From positions 1 to 61,255 of the forward strand of contig JAGXGB010000066.1 of assembly GCA_024636955.1 (NCBI GenBank): 61,255 nt of DNA, written 5' to 3'. The position numbers and the translations under genes were made by a program. This document shows, piece by piece, positions 52,770 to 61,202 of this stretch (the stretch's first letter is position 1; each line of letters begins with the position of its first letter). The notes below the pieces were generated by a model. It was given only the letters and a program-made list of their open reading frames with translations, searched no databases and had not been told where the DNA came from. This DNA is from Bacteroidales bacterium. Lineage in GTDB: Bacteria; Bacteroidota; Bacteroidia; Bacteroidales; Lentimicrobiaceae.

Positions 52770-54308
52770 ATGAAACCATATAAAAACCATATATTCAGCT
52801 TAATCACAATAGTTATTCTTCTTGTATCCGGTGGATGTGAGAAGTTTTTAGATGAGCCGGCCGAAAACAGAAAATTAACCGAAACAACTGACTATACACT
52901 CACCGGAAACATGATAAGGCCTTTGTTGGGCGCATATTATGAGTTTAATAGCATTGAGTGGGAAAACATTCCTCTGATAGCTGTAAGGGGTGATGATGTA
53001 AATGCTGGTGGACTTGGTGACCAGCAAGACTTTGCTGAGACTGACAAGTACAACTATAATAAGGATTACTGGATGTATAACTCATTGTTTCAGAACTTTT
53101 ACCAGAATATGTATTCAGCCAATTCAGCAATGGAGCAGATAGCGTTGTATAAAGAGTATGCTCCTAACAAGTCACTTGCTGATCAGTATATAGCAGAAGC
53201 AAAAGTACTGAATGCCTGGTGGCTCTTCCAGGTTAGCAGAGTTTGGGGTGATTTACCTATTCCTCCTTCATCTGATCCTGCTTTATTGTTGATTGCACCT
53301 CTTTCTACTAAAGCTCAGATAATGCAACAAATATCTGATTGGATGGATGAGGCAATCCCAAATCTCCCTGCTGTAAGGCCAAATGAACGCGCTGATATTC
53401 CGGGAGGTGTTACAAAGTACACTGCATTGGCAATTAAGGCTCTGGCTAACCTTGAGCTGGGAACCACTGAAAAGTATCAGGTTGTTGCTGAAGCAACTGG
53501 CGAAATAATAAACTCAGGTAAATTTACATTGGAACCTGATTTTTATGAGTTGTTTAAGATTAAGGGCAAATTGAATAATGAAAATATTCTTGAAATGCAG
53601 TATTCTGACCTTGGTTTAGACGCAGGAGAGAATTATGCACACCTGTTTGCATTCTATGGTCCTCAAGGATGGACACCAGCTGTTGCCGGTGCATCTGAAG
53701 GCTGGGGTTTTTGGGAACCAAGCATGAAGTACATAAAGTTTATGCTCGACAGGAATGAAACAGTAAGGCTTGAAACAAGCGTTCTATTCACTAATGCCGG
53801 CATTGATTCACTTAAGACAGACCCAAACTATGCCATTCTTCCATCATGGATTTCAAATACTACACGCTCAGGTGATATCGTTAATAATTATGCCCGTGCA
53901 ATATTTGCCAGTGGAAAGCATTATTTACCGAGCACTCAGTTAACACCGGGCCGCACTGACTATGGCACTAATAAAAACTATCCCATCATCAGGTATTCCG
54001 AAATATTGTTGATGTATGCAGAAGCTACTCTGCATGGAGCTTCAGGAAGTGCCGGAAGTGCCGATGATGCAGTTAACCTGGTGAGGGAGCGGGCAGGATT
54101 GAATCCAATATCAGGTGTTACACTTGATCAGGTAATGGATGAGAAGTTAGCAGAACTTGCAATGGAAATGGGACAACGTTATTATGACATGGTCAGGTTG
54201 GGCAGGTTTGAGGAACTTAGCTACGAAGGCAGGACATTCCAGGAAGGAGATATCTTCTTACCATATCCTCAAAATCAGGTTGACCAGCTGCCAAGTCTTA
54301 AACAATAA
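52770..54308 (+). CDS. susD: RagB/SusD family surface lipoprotein
   Basis: 512 residues. A lipoprotein signal ends in LVSGGC. The SusD pattern follows: KFLDEPAENRK, a helical TPR-like scaffold (AEAKVLNAWWLFQVSRVWGDLPIP; GGVTKYTALAIKALANLELG), and the C-terminal RYSEILLMYAEATLHGA, VNLVRERAGL and YYDMVRLGRFEEL. It forms the lid of the SusC channel and binds the ligand at the surface. No SusE/F-type gene follows; a LamG lipoprotein does. Confidence 0.95.
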   Translation: MKPYKNHIFSLITIVILLVSGGCEKFLDEPAENRKLTETTDYTLTGNMIRPLLGAYYEFNSIEWENIPLIAVRGDDVNAGGLGDQQDFAETDKYNYNKDYWMYNSLFQNFYQNMYSANSAMEQIALYKEYAPNKSLADQYIAEAKVLNAWWLFQVSRVWGDLPIPPSSDPALLLIAPLSTKAQIMQQISDWMDEAIPNLPAVRPNERADIPGGVTKYTALAIKALANLELGTTEKYQVVAEATGEIINSGKFTLEPDFYELFKIKGKLNNENILEMQYSDLGLDAGENYAHLFAFYGPQGWTPAVAGASEGWGFWEPSMKYIKFMLDRNETVRLETSVLFTNAGIDSLKTDPNYAILPSWISNTTRSGDIVNNYARAIFASGKHYLPSTQLTPGRTDYGTNKNYPIIRYSEILLMYAEATLHGASGSAGSADDAVNLVRERAGLNPISGVTLDQVMDEKLAELAMEMGQRYYDMVRLGRFEELSYEGRTFQEGDIFLPYPQNQVDQLPSLKQ

Positions 54309-54336
54309 TGGATGATTTAACCAAAATAGTAAAGAG

Positions 54337-55398
54337 ATGAAAGCTTATAAAAATATACTGTACACATGCATGGCCACAATACTTCTTGTTGCCTGCGAAC
54401 CTGAACTTGATCCAATTACTTCGGTTAAACCGGCAGCTGATAGGGAAGATCCTGAGCTCACAATTGATTATCCGGTTCCCGGAAAGATTGTAAGAGTTAT
54501 AGAAGGTGGTAACACAACCGTGACTATTAAAGTTACAGCATTAGATGATGTTGAACTTAAATCAGTAACTTTCAATCTTGACGGGTCAGATATAGGCTCA
54601 GTTACAAGCTTTAAGGACTACAGAAGAGCATTGATTGACTACCCGGTTGACGATATCCCTGACGGTGAACATACACTTACTGTAACAGCTGAAGATATGA
54701 CGGGCAAAAGTATTTCTGATGATATAACTTTTACAAAGGTAACAGCTGCGCCTTACATCCCACTTGATGGTGAAATCATTTATCTGCCTTTTGAGGGTGA
54801 TCTTACCGAGGTAATTACAGGAAATTCAGCAACTAAAGTGGGAGCTCCTAAGTTTGCAACCGGCAAAATAGGTGATGCTTATGCAGGTGCTGCTGACTCT
54901 TATATTACTTATCCTGCAACAGACCTTGTGGCATCATCTGAATTCGCCATTGCTTTCTGGTATAAGATAAACCCTATACCGGACAGAGGAGGTATGATTG
55001 CCATAAGCCCGGTAGGTGAAAGCAGGAACTCAGGTTTTAGAATGGCCCGTGAAATCAGCGGTGACAATCAAAATCTCTTTGTCAATTTGGGTGTTGGTGA
55101 TGCTGAACTCTGGATGAATCCTTTCTATGTAGCCACCCCAGGCACTGACTGGATACATATTGTAGTTTCTGTTACATCCACAATGGCATCAATATACGTA
55201 AATAATGAAGTGGCACTTGAAGCAGAATTAGCAGGACCGGTTGACTGGACAGGTGCAACCTCAATTACTATAGGATCAGGAGCACCCAACTTTGTATATT
55301 GGTTACATTACTCTGATCTGAGTTTGTATGATGATATGCATTTCTTTAACAGACCACTGACACTTGAAGAGATTCAAATGTTGTATGATGCACAATAA
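54337..55398 (+). CDS. Lipoprotein with Ig-like and LamG domains
   Basis: 353 residues. The lipobox is LLVAC. Residues ~35-135 form an Ig-like domain (IKVTALDDVELKSVTFNLDG ... DGEHTLTVTAEDMTG). Residues ~150-350 form a LamG/concanavalin-like domain (FAIAFWYKINP, WIHIVVSVTSTMASIYVNNE, YDDMHFFNRPLTLEEIQMLYDAQ). It is a surface glycan-binding protein in the SusE/F position of the locus. A strong terminator follows. Confidence 0.9.
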   Translation: MKAYKNILYTCMATILLVACEPELDPITSVKPAADREDPELTIDYPVPGKIVRVIEGGNTTVTIKVTALDDVELKSVTFNLDGSDIGSVTSFKDYRRALIDYPVDDIPDGEHTLTVTAEDMTGKSISDDITFTKVTAAPYIPLDGEIIYLPFEGDLTEVITGNSATKVGAPKFATGKIGDAYAGAADSYITYPATDLVASSEFAIAFWYKINPIPDRGGMIAISPVGESRNSGFRMAREISGDNQNLFVNLGVGDAELWMNPFYVATPGTDWIHIVVSVTSTMASIYVNNEVALEAELAGPVDWTGATSITIGSGAPNFVYWLHYSDLSLYDDMHFFNRPLTLEEIQMLYDAQ

Positions 55399-55405
55399 TA
55401 TCTTT

Positions 55406-55445
55406 AACTTAGGAGACAGGCATGCCCTGTCTCCTAAGTTTTTAA
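55406..55445 (+). terminator. Rho-independent terminator of the SusC/D locus
   Basis: A perfect 15-bp stem AACTTAGGAGACAGG / CCTGTCTCCTAAGTT with a 5-base loop is followed by T residues. Its 3' arm is the first unit of a 22-bp tandem array. Confidence 0.92.
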
Positions 55446-55555
55446 ACCCCTATCTCCTATGTAGATAAAACCTATCTCCTAAGTTGATAAAACCTATCTC
55501 CTAAGTTGATAAAACCTTATCTCTTGAGTTTTTAATGCTCTGTCTCATACCTTTT
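55427..55555. repeat. 22-bp tandem array made from a terminator arm
   Basis: Units start at 55427, 55450, 55472, 55494 and 55516, with a weaker one near 55538. The core is CT(A/G)TCTCCTAAGTT followed by GATAAAAC or TTTTAAAC. Units 3 and 4 are identical. Unit 1 is the 3' arm of the terminator, whereas the 5' arm (AACTTAGGAGACAGG) is present only once. Confidence 0.88.
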
Positions 55556-55624
55556 GATTGGTCCTCTTTTCTCCGAACCTATTGATTCACTACGTTGTTA
55601 CTTTTACAATCAATAACAAAATCT

Positions 55625-56311
55625 ATGAAAGACACAAAAGTTCTATTCGTTCTGTCAGGTCATCCAGTAAAAGGAAGTACAGGCAAGCCAACAGGTTGGT
55701 ATCTATCGGAAGCAGCACACCCGTGGAAAGTTTTGCACGAGGAGGGTATTGAGGTTGAATTTATGAGCCCTAAGGGAGGCAAGCCCCCGGTTGACGGGTT
55801 TAATCTTGAAGATTCTGTGAACAGAGAGTTTTGGGAAAACCCTGAAATTAAGGAGAAATTAGAAAACACATTAACACCAGATAAGGTGAACATTGGTGAT
55901 TATGCTGCCATCCATTTTGTAGGAGGGCATGGAGCAATGTGGGATTTGCCCGAAAATAATGAGATAGCAAGGTTAACTGGCGAACTTTATGATAACAAAG
56001 GCATAGTTTCAGCAGTATGTCATGGACCTGCAGGACTAGTGAATGTGAAACTTAAAAACGGCACTTACCTTGTTGATGGTAAAACAATTGCAGCATATAC
56101 AAATGCCGAAGAAGAAGCCGGGGGAATGACTGATGTTGTGCCTTTTCTGCTTGAAAGTAAATTAAAAGAAAGAGGCGCCAATCATGTGGCAGCTCCAAAT
56201 AAAACAGAGAATGTAAAGGTTGATGAACGGCTTGTTACTGGCCAGAACCCTGCATCAGCACATTTGGTAGGGCAAAAGATACTTGAACTACTTAAATCAC
56301 AATCAGTTTAA
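55625..56311 (+). CDS. DJ-1/PfpI (class I glutamine amidotransferase-like) protein
   Basis: 228 residues from the ATG at 55625. The nucleophile elbow is VSAVCHGPAGL, and GGHGAMWDLPEN is the glycine-rich loop near it. The N terminus GHPVKGSTGKPTGWYLSEAAHPWKVL is typical of the Hsp31/YajL-related branch with chaperone, glyoxalase III or deglycase activity. It stands alone, cytosolic, upstream of two tRNA genes. Confidence 0.92.
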   Translation: MKDTKVLFVLSGHPVKGSTGKPTGWYLSEAAHPWKVLHEEGIEVEFMSPKGGKPPVDGFNLEDSVNREFWENPEIKEKLENTLTPDKVNIGDYAAIHFVGGHGAMWDLPENNEIARLTGELYDNKGIVSAVCHGPAGLVNVKLKNGTYLVDGKTIAAYTNAEEEAGGMTDVVPFLLESKLKERGANHVAAPNKTENVKVDERLVTGQNPASAHLVGQKILELLKSQSV

Positions 56312-56363
56312 TTACCCTATAGATTCATTTAAGCTAAAGATTATTTGCTGGGTAAAAAATCAT

Positions 56364-56371
56364 TATTTTTG
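56364..56371 (+). promoter_or_regulatory. Candidate promoter -7 element for the tRNA pair
   Basis: TATTTTTG fits TAnnTTTG, 42 bases before tRNA-Pro. A TTTG lies 16 bases upstream, one short of the usual spacing. Confidence 0.4.
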
Positions 56372-56413
56372 CACTACTTAAGCCAATCGTCCAATACTTA
56401 AGAGAGTTTGATT

Positions 56414-56487
56414 CGGGATGTAGCGCAGCCTGGTAGCGTGCTTCGTTCGGGACGAAGAGGCCGGAGGTTCGAATCCTCTCATCCCGA
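56414..56487 (+). tRNA. tRNA-Pro (CGG)
   Basis: 74 bases. The acceptor CGGGATG pairs with CATCCCG; the anticodon stem CTTCG / CGAAG encloses loop TTCGGGA with anticodon CGG; the T loop is TTCGAAT. CCA is not encoded. Confidence 0.96.
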
Positions 56488-56530
56488 CAAATAGCAGGGG
56501 TAGGTTGAAGCCTGCCCCTGAGTTGTTAAT

Positions 56531-56603
56531 GCCACTTTAGCTCAGTCGGTAGAGCAGCGCATTCGTAATGCGCGGGTCGGGGGTTCGAGTCCCCTGAGTG
56601 GCT
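56531..56603 (+). tRNA. tRNA-Thr (CGT)
   Basis: 73 bases. The acceptor GCCACTT pairs with GAGTGGC; the anticodon stem GCGCA / TGCGC encloses loop TTCGTAA with anticodon CGT; the T loop is TTCGAGT. The discriminator base at 56603 is also the last base of the convergent terC stop codon. Confidence 0.96.
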
Positions 56604-57651
56604 CAATGTTCCTTCTCCGGAAAAATAATTGAGAGCAATACGCTGATTACCATTATGCCTAATATGGTATATAGGGAATGTGCAGTTGTAAATCCTGCCT
56701 CTTTCAGATAATCTGCAATAAGCATCTTAACCCCAATAAATGTGAGTAGGACAGCAAGGCCTATCTTGAGATACCTGAAAAAGTCAATAACTTTTATCAA
56801 AACAAAGAATAAAGCCCTCAACCCAAGTATCGCAAAGACGTTGGAAAAGAAAATTATGTATGGATCACTGGTAATTGCAAATATTGCCGGTATAGAGTCA
56901 ACTGCGAAAACAACATCTGAGAATTCTATCACCATCAAAACAATAAAAAGTGGCGTGATCATCAACTTGCCGTGTTTCCTGATAAAGAAATAATGTCTTA
57001 CAAAATGCGGATACACCGGTAGATACCGGGATGCAAAACGAACTACCGGATGATTGCGCTTACTTATTTGAGGTTTGTCCTTCTCAAAAAGCATTTTCAC
57101 ACCTGTGTATATTAAAAGAACACCAAAAAGGTACAATACCCATGAGAATTCGTGTATTATAGCTGAAGCAGAAAAAATGAATATAAACCTGAATACTACT
57201 GCGGCGAGAATTCCATAAAACAGTACTCGCCTGTAATATAATGGGTTAACATTGAATGCATAAAAGATCACAACCATAACGAAGATATTATCAAGTGATA
57301 GCATCTTTTCAATTATGTATCCGGTGATGAATTCAAGCGCCAAATTCTTTTTATATACTTCAATTGCGCTGCTGTAGTCGAGTCCATCAATTTTAATAGG
57401 ATGCCATATCTAACAATCAGCGCTTTAAGATCAGTGAGATTACCCTCAGCCCCAAGATGGATCCAGTCGCCATGAAATATTAAAAGCACATAAAACCCTA
57501 AAGAAACAGCAATCCACAATCCGGTATAGAACAGTGCTTCCATGAGAGAAACCAGGTGGTTGGTTTTATCAAACACCCCCAGATCGAGTAAAAGAAAACA
57601 GAGGATCAGTATCAGGAAAATGCTAAAAAACAATAGTTCAGCTGAGTTCAT
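56603..57651 (-). pseudogene. TerC family membrane protein, frame broken by one base
   Basis: Two overlapping frames make one TerC/Alx-type protein. 57651-57313 encodes the N-terminal helices (LLFFSIFLILILCFLLLDLGVF, FHGDWIHLG). 57343-56603 encodes the core (LALEFITGYIIEKMLSLDNIFVMVVIF, EFSDVVFAVDSIPAIFAIT, LGLRALFFVLI). One extra A in the run at 57391-57394 (AAAA to AAAAA, minus strand) restores a frame reading LLKIDGLDYSSAIEVYKKNLALEF, about 349 residues, the family length. It is therefore a one-base deletion or sequence error in an otherwise intact gene. TerC proteins are linked to manganese homeostasis. Confidence 0.85.
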
Positions 57652-57770
57652 GCAGTGCTTCCTTTTTAGATCCGATAAGTGGTAAATATACTGAATTTTA
57701 ATGGGAATAGTATGTAATTACACATGATAATTATTTATCTGATTCATGCGGTATAGTGAATAAAACTTCA

Positions 57771-57778
57771 TAATTTTG
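57771..57778 (+). promoter_or_regulatory. Candidate promoter -7 element for glutamine synthetase
   Basis: TAATTTTG fits TAnnTTTG and lies 67 bases before the ATG at 57846. No matching -33 box is visible. Confidence 0.4.
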
Positions 57779-57845
57779 GTGACCCAAAACAATCTTAACC
57801 GATTATCCGATAAGGCTGAAACCGCACTGGCAAACTTACAAAAGC

Positions 57846-59348
57846 ATGAAAAACTTCGCAGAAATGAATCCCAATCCTTTGGTGCAATATCTTAACAAAC
57901 CTGCATCTGAATTTACAAAAGCTGATCTTATAAAGTACATTGAAGACAATAACATTGAAATGGTTAATTTCAGGTACGTTGGAGGTGATGGCCGGTTAAA
58001 AACACTCAATTTTGTAATCAGTTCGCTCGATCACCTTAATAGTATTCTTTCAACCGGTGAAAGGTGCGATGGATCAAGCCTCTTTCCTTTTATCAAAGCT
58101 GACTCCAGTGATTTGTATGTAGTACCAAGGTATCGCACTGCTTTCGTTAATCCCTTTTCAGAAGTAGCAGCTATTGATATTCTTTGCTCCTATTATAACA
58201 AGGACGGTAAGCCATTAGAGAGTTCACCTGAATATATCCTGCGCAAGGCTCATGCTGCATTGAAAGAAACTACCGGTTTATCATTTGAAGTAATGGGTGA
58301 GCTGGAGTATTATATCATCAGTGAACTTGATGATTTATATCCGGCAGTTGATCAGAAAGGATACCATGAATCAGCTCCTTTTGCCAAATGGGAATTTTTG
58401 CGTACAGAAGCTATGGATGCCATGGCAAAAGCCGGCTGCCTGATCAAATATGGTCATTCGGAAGTAGGAAATTTTACACAAGATGGAAAGTTGTTTGAGC
58501 AAAACGAGATTGAGTTTACCCCCACAACGCTTGAAGATGCTGCTGACCAGCTTGTGATAGCTAAGTGGATATTGAGGTCACTGGCATACAAATATGGAGT
58601 AACTGTAACTTTTGCACCAAAAATTACTGTCGGGAAAGCAGGTAGTGGTATGCATATACACACCAGACTTGTAAAGGATGGATTAAATCAAATGGTTGGC
58701 AATGGCAAATTAAGTGACATTGCAAAAAAAGCTATAGCCGGATATCTTGAGCTTGCTCCTTCATTAACAGCCTTTGGTAATGCTAATCCAACCTCGTATT
58801 TCAGACTTGTTCCGCACCAGGAAGCGCCAACCAACATTTGTTGGGGTGATAGAAACCGAAGTGTACTTGTGAGGGTTCCACTAGGCTGGGCGGGTGAAAA
58901 CAATATGATATTTAATGCTAACCCACTTGAGAAACCTGTTAAGCAGGATCACTCCCAACTTCAAACAGTTGAATTCCGCTGTCCTGATGGTTCGGCTGAT
59001 ATTTACCTCTTACTTGCCGGTTTAACAGTTGCAGCACGGCATGGCCTCGAAATGGAGAATGCTCTTGAGCTTGCTGAGAAGTGGTATGTTGATGTGAATA
59101 TATTTGATGACAAACACAAAGAAAGAGTTTCACAACTAAACCAGCTTCCTGTTTCTTGCTGGGAATCAGCAGCAATGCTCGAAAAACAAGCTGAAATTTA
59201 CGAGCAATACGATGTTTTCCCTAAAAGTGTTATTGAAGGAGTTGCCCGCAAGTTAAGAAGTTTCAATGATGAGCAACTAAGAGACCAGGTGCATTGTAAT
59301 AAAGAGAAGTTGCAGGATCTGGTTGATAAGTACTTCCACTGCGGCTAA
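57846..59348 (+). CDS. glnA: Glutamine synthetase family protein (type I-like)
   Basis: 500 residues. The N-terminal beta-grasp has VNFRYVGGDGRLKTLNFVI and GERCDGSSLFPF. Catalytic-domain landmarks include EVMGELEYYI, QNEIEFTP, GSGMHIHTRL, NANPTSYFRLVPHQEAP and WGDRNRSVLVRVP. It forms glutamine from glutamate, ammonia and ATP in the cytosol. Some motifs vary from classic GlnA (GSGMHIH for GSGMHxHQS; no NLYDLP adenylylation site), so a divergent GSI or a gamma-glutamyl ligase relative is possible. Confidence 0.88.
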   Translation: MKNFAEMNPNPLVQYLNKPASEFTKADLIKYIEDNNIEMVNFRYVGGDGRLKTLNFVISSLDHLNSILSTGERCDGSSLFPFIKADSSDLYVVPRYRTAFVNPFSEVAAIDILCSYYNKDGKPLESSPEYILRKAHAALKETTGLSFEVMGELEYYIISELDDLYPAVDQKGYHESAPFAKWEFLRTEAMDAMAKAGCLIKYGHSEVGNFTQDGKLFEQNEIEFTPTTLEDAADQLVIAKWILRSLAYKYGVTVTFAPKITVGKAGSGMHIHTRLVKDGLNQMVGNGKLSDIAKKAIAGYLELAPSLTAFGNANPTSYFRLVPHQEAPTNICWGDRNRSVLVRVPLGWAGENNMIFNANPLEKPVKQDHSQLQTVEFRCPDGSADIYLLLAGLTVAARHGLEMENALELAEKWYVDVNIFDDKHKERVSQLNQLPVSCWESAAMLEKQAEIYEQYDVFPKSVIEGVARKLRSFNDEQLRDQVHCNKEKLQDLVDKYFHCG

Positions 59349-59411
59349 TTCTTTGCAGTGCAGTGAGTTGTTCTGCTTTGTTTTATGATTAAAGGAAAGT
59401 TTAAAAGCAAA

Positions 59412-60515
59412 TTATCTTGGCTTAAACTTTATAAGCTTTCTTCCAAGATATACCCTTCTGAGCCAGAATGGAAGCACGAAAGCACCAATTATCAGATATG
59501 GATAATAGGATAGCAGTCGCCATGATAGTGCTACTAATGTCGTAAGATCAAATGTTGAACCTGCAATAAATTCACGCAGAAACACTGGGAAAAAGAACTC
59601 GGCAATGCCACTACCACCCGGAGTAGGACTAATTAGCATTATAACCCACATCATTAACTGCCGGGCCATTATTAGCATATGGTCACCAATGGAAACGGCT
59701 GATGTAAATCCAACAATTAGAAAGTTAACGATCAGAAACCTGGCAATCCATGCAAGCCCGGTTGCACCGGCAGCTTTAAGCCAGAAATCGTATGATTTAT
59801 TCTTGAATCCAAGTGATGCCTGAACTATTTGATCTCCTGTATGCTCAGCCGCATGCGCAAAGCGTTTAAGGTACTTAAAGCGTGTAATACGAATCAACAG
59901 CCATTTAAGTCCTCCCGGATTAATAAAAACACCATAAGATAATAGAAAGGTAATCAAGGCAATAACTGAGTATCCAATAATAAATATACCCATAGTACTG
60001 AATTGGGTTCCGAAAAAGCTGAAACCATGCCCTTGAACTGATAAACGCTCAATCCCTGCCAGAATAAAGGTTAATGGCACCAGTACAATATAAAAGAGTT
60101 CATCAAGAAGCGCTGTTACCATAACAGTTGCAGTTGCACGGCCAGTTCCCAATTTTTCTTTTGTAAGGATGAATATGGCAATTGCTGTGCCCCCAACAAC
60201 CGAAGGTGTAACGCTTGATGCAAACTCCCACAGAAAAATTACCTGAAATGACTTTTTCCACGATAAGGTATTACCTGTCAATAACCTGATTCGATACATG
60301 TAGGCCAGATCACGAACTGCAATCATAAGTATAGCCAGAATGAAGCAACAAATTGAACCCCATGTAATGGTAATGGAACTAAGATCCCCGTGTGATAAGT
60401 CAGTAATTATCATGTATACAATCACCGCCAGACCGATAATTATCGGAATTATCACCCTTCGGAATGCGAATATTTTTAAGATTGCCCTATGCTGACTTGC
60501 CATATTTTGAGTCAT
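59412..60515 (-). CDS. Flippase-like (LPG synthase TM/UPF0104) membrane protein
   Basis: 367 residues; the ATG at 60503 is an alternative start. About eight membrane helices. Family features are FVILTKEKLGTGRATATVMVTALLDELFYIVL-like helices and the signature ISPTPGGSGIAEFFF. Members flip or modify lipids, but this one lacks the LPG synthase catalytic domain. A -7 element (minus-strand TAATTTTG) is at 60560-60553. Confidence 0.88.
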   Translation of the reverse strand: MTQNMASQHRAILKIFAFRRVIIPIIIGLAVIVYMIITDLSHGDLSSITITWGSICCFILAILMIAVRDLAYMYRIRLLTGNTLSWKKSFQVIFLWEFASSVTPSVVGGTAIAIFILTKEKLGTGRATATVMVTALLDELFYIVLVPLTFILAGIERLSVQGHGFSFFGTQFSTMGIFIIGYSVIALITFLLSYGVFINPGGLKWLLIRITRFKYLKRFAHAAEHTGDQIVQASLGFKNKSYDFWLKAAGATGLAWIARFLIVNFLIVGFTSAVSIGDHMLIMARQLMMWVIMLISPTPGGSGIAEFFFPVFLREFIAGSTFDLTTLVALSWRLLSYYPYLIIGAFVLPFWLRRVYLGRKLIKFKPR

Positions 60516-60583
60516 AGTCAGGTGACCGTGCTACACCTGCACTAATATAAATCAAAATTACACTTAATTGTTGAAAAAAAGAG

Positions 60584-60605
60584 CAGCCATTTTGGCTGTT
60601 TTACT
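60584..60605. other. Hairpin between divergent genes
   Basis: CAGCCA-TTT-TGGCTG is a perfect 6-bp stem flanked by an A run on the left and T residues on the right. It lies between two divergent genes, so it is oddly placed for a terminator and may instead act in the hsp20 leader or promoter. Confidence 0.35.
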
Positions 60606-60710
60606 CATAATTGCCCATAATAAGTCTGCCATTATGTCTGTTTTGTGCTTGTAAAGTATCTGTTTATTGCCTTGGCACACAAATTGAAAAAGCATGAGAA
60701 AAACCAAATT

Positions 60711-60718
60711 AAAGGAGG
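60711..60718 (+). promoter_or_regulatory. Strong Shine-Dalgarno of hsp20
   Basis: AAAGGAGG lies 8 bases before the ATG at 60727. It decides the start against an in-frame ATG at 60694. Such a complete Shine-Dalgarno is unusual in Bacteroidota, where most genes in this window have none. Confidence 0.8.
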
Positions 60719-60726
60719 AAATAAAA

Positions 60727-61131
60727 ATGAACACAATTAGATTTAACCAGCCAACTCTAAGTTTAATAGATCAATTCTTCAGCACTTCAATGCGCGATTC
60801 AGCTAGGTATAGTTATCCTGCTAACATTTTTGATAATGAAACTTCATTTGTGATAGAAATGTCAGTTCCCGGTTTCACCAAGGAGGATATTCGTATAAAT
60901 CTGGAGCATCAAACTTTGACCATCAGCGCTGAATTAAAACAGCAAGATGAAGTTCAGGATGAAAAATATCTGCGCAAAGAATTTACTCAGCAGAACTTAA
61001 TCCGCAGTTTTGTTCTTCCTAAGTCAGTTGATATGGACAAGATCATTGCCGATTATCAGAATGGAATTTTGAAGGTTAGCCTGCCAAGAAGGGAAGATGC
61101 TGTAATTAAGAAAGAGATCGCGATCCAATAA
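60727..61131 (+). CDS. hsp20: Hsp20/alpha-crystallin small heat-shock protein
   Basis: 134 residues. The alpha-crystallin domain is complete: YPANIFDNETSFVIEMSVPGFTKEDIRINLEHQTLTISAE, then a Lys/Glu linker and SFVLPKSVDMDKIIADYQNGILKVSLPRRE, followed by the C-terminal IxI-like IAIQ. It is an ATP-independent holdase that binds unfolding proteins. A near-consensus -24 sigma54 box (TGGCAC at 60673) lies upstream, but its -12 box is poor. Confidence 0.93.
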   Translation: MNTIRFNQPTLSLIDQFFSTSMRDSARYSYPANIFDNETSFVIEMSVPGFTKEDIRINLEHQTLTISAELKQQDEVQDEKYLRKEFTQQNLIRSFVLPKSVDMDKIIADYQNGILKVSLPRREDAVIKKEIAIQ

Positions 61132-61172
61132 TTTGGATCCAGACGATTTGAAATTATGTAATTTTAATTTCT

Positions 61173-61202
61173 AAGGTGCATCCTCAAGGGTGCACCTTTT
61201 TT
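61173..61202 (+). terminator. Rho-independent terminator of hsp20
   Basis: AAGGTGCA pairs with TGCACCTT, with a further CCT/AGG pairing inside the loop, and a T run follows. The 3' arm is duplicated in tandem just downstream. Confidence 0.88.

Noticed and set aside
55427..55555. Possible CRISPR array
   Set aside because: The 22-bp units are directly adjacent with no spacers, and no cas genes are near; it is a tandem repeat derived from a terminator arm.
57385..57400. Programmed -1 frameshift in terC
   Set aside because: The site is only AAAA within TTAAAATTG, not a classical slippery heptamer, and no stimulatory structure is obvious. A deletion or sequencing error is simpler.
60584..60605. 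Terminator in the 59412/60727 divergent spacer
   Set aside because: No gene ends here in either direction, so the hairpin is reported only as a structure.
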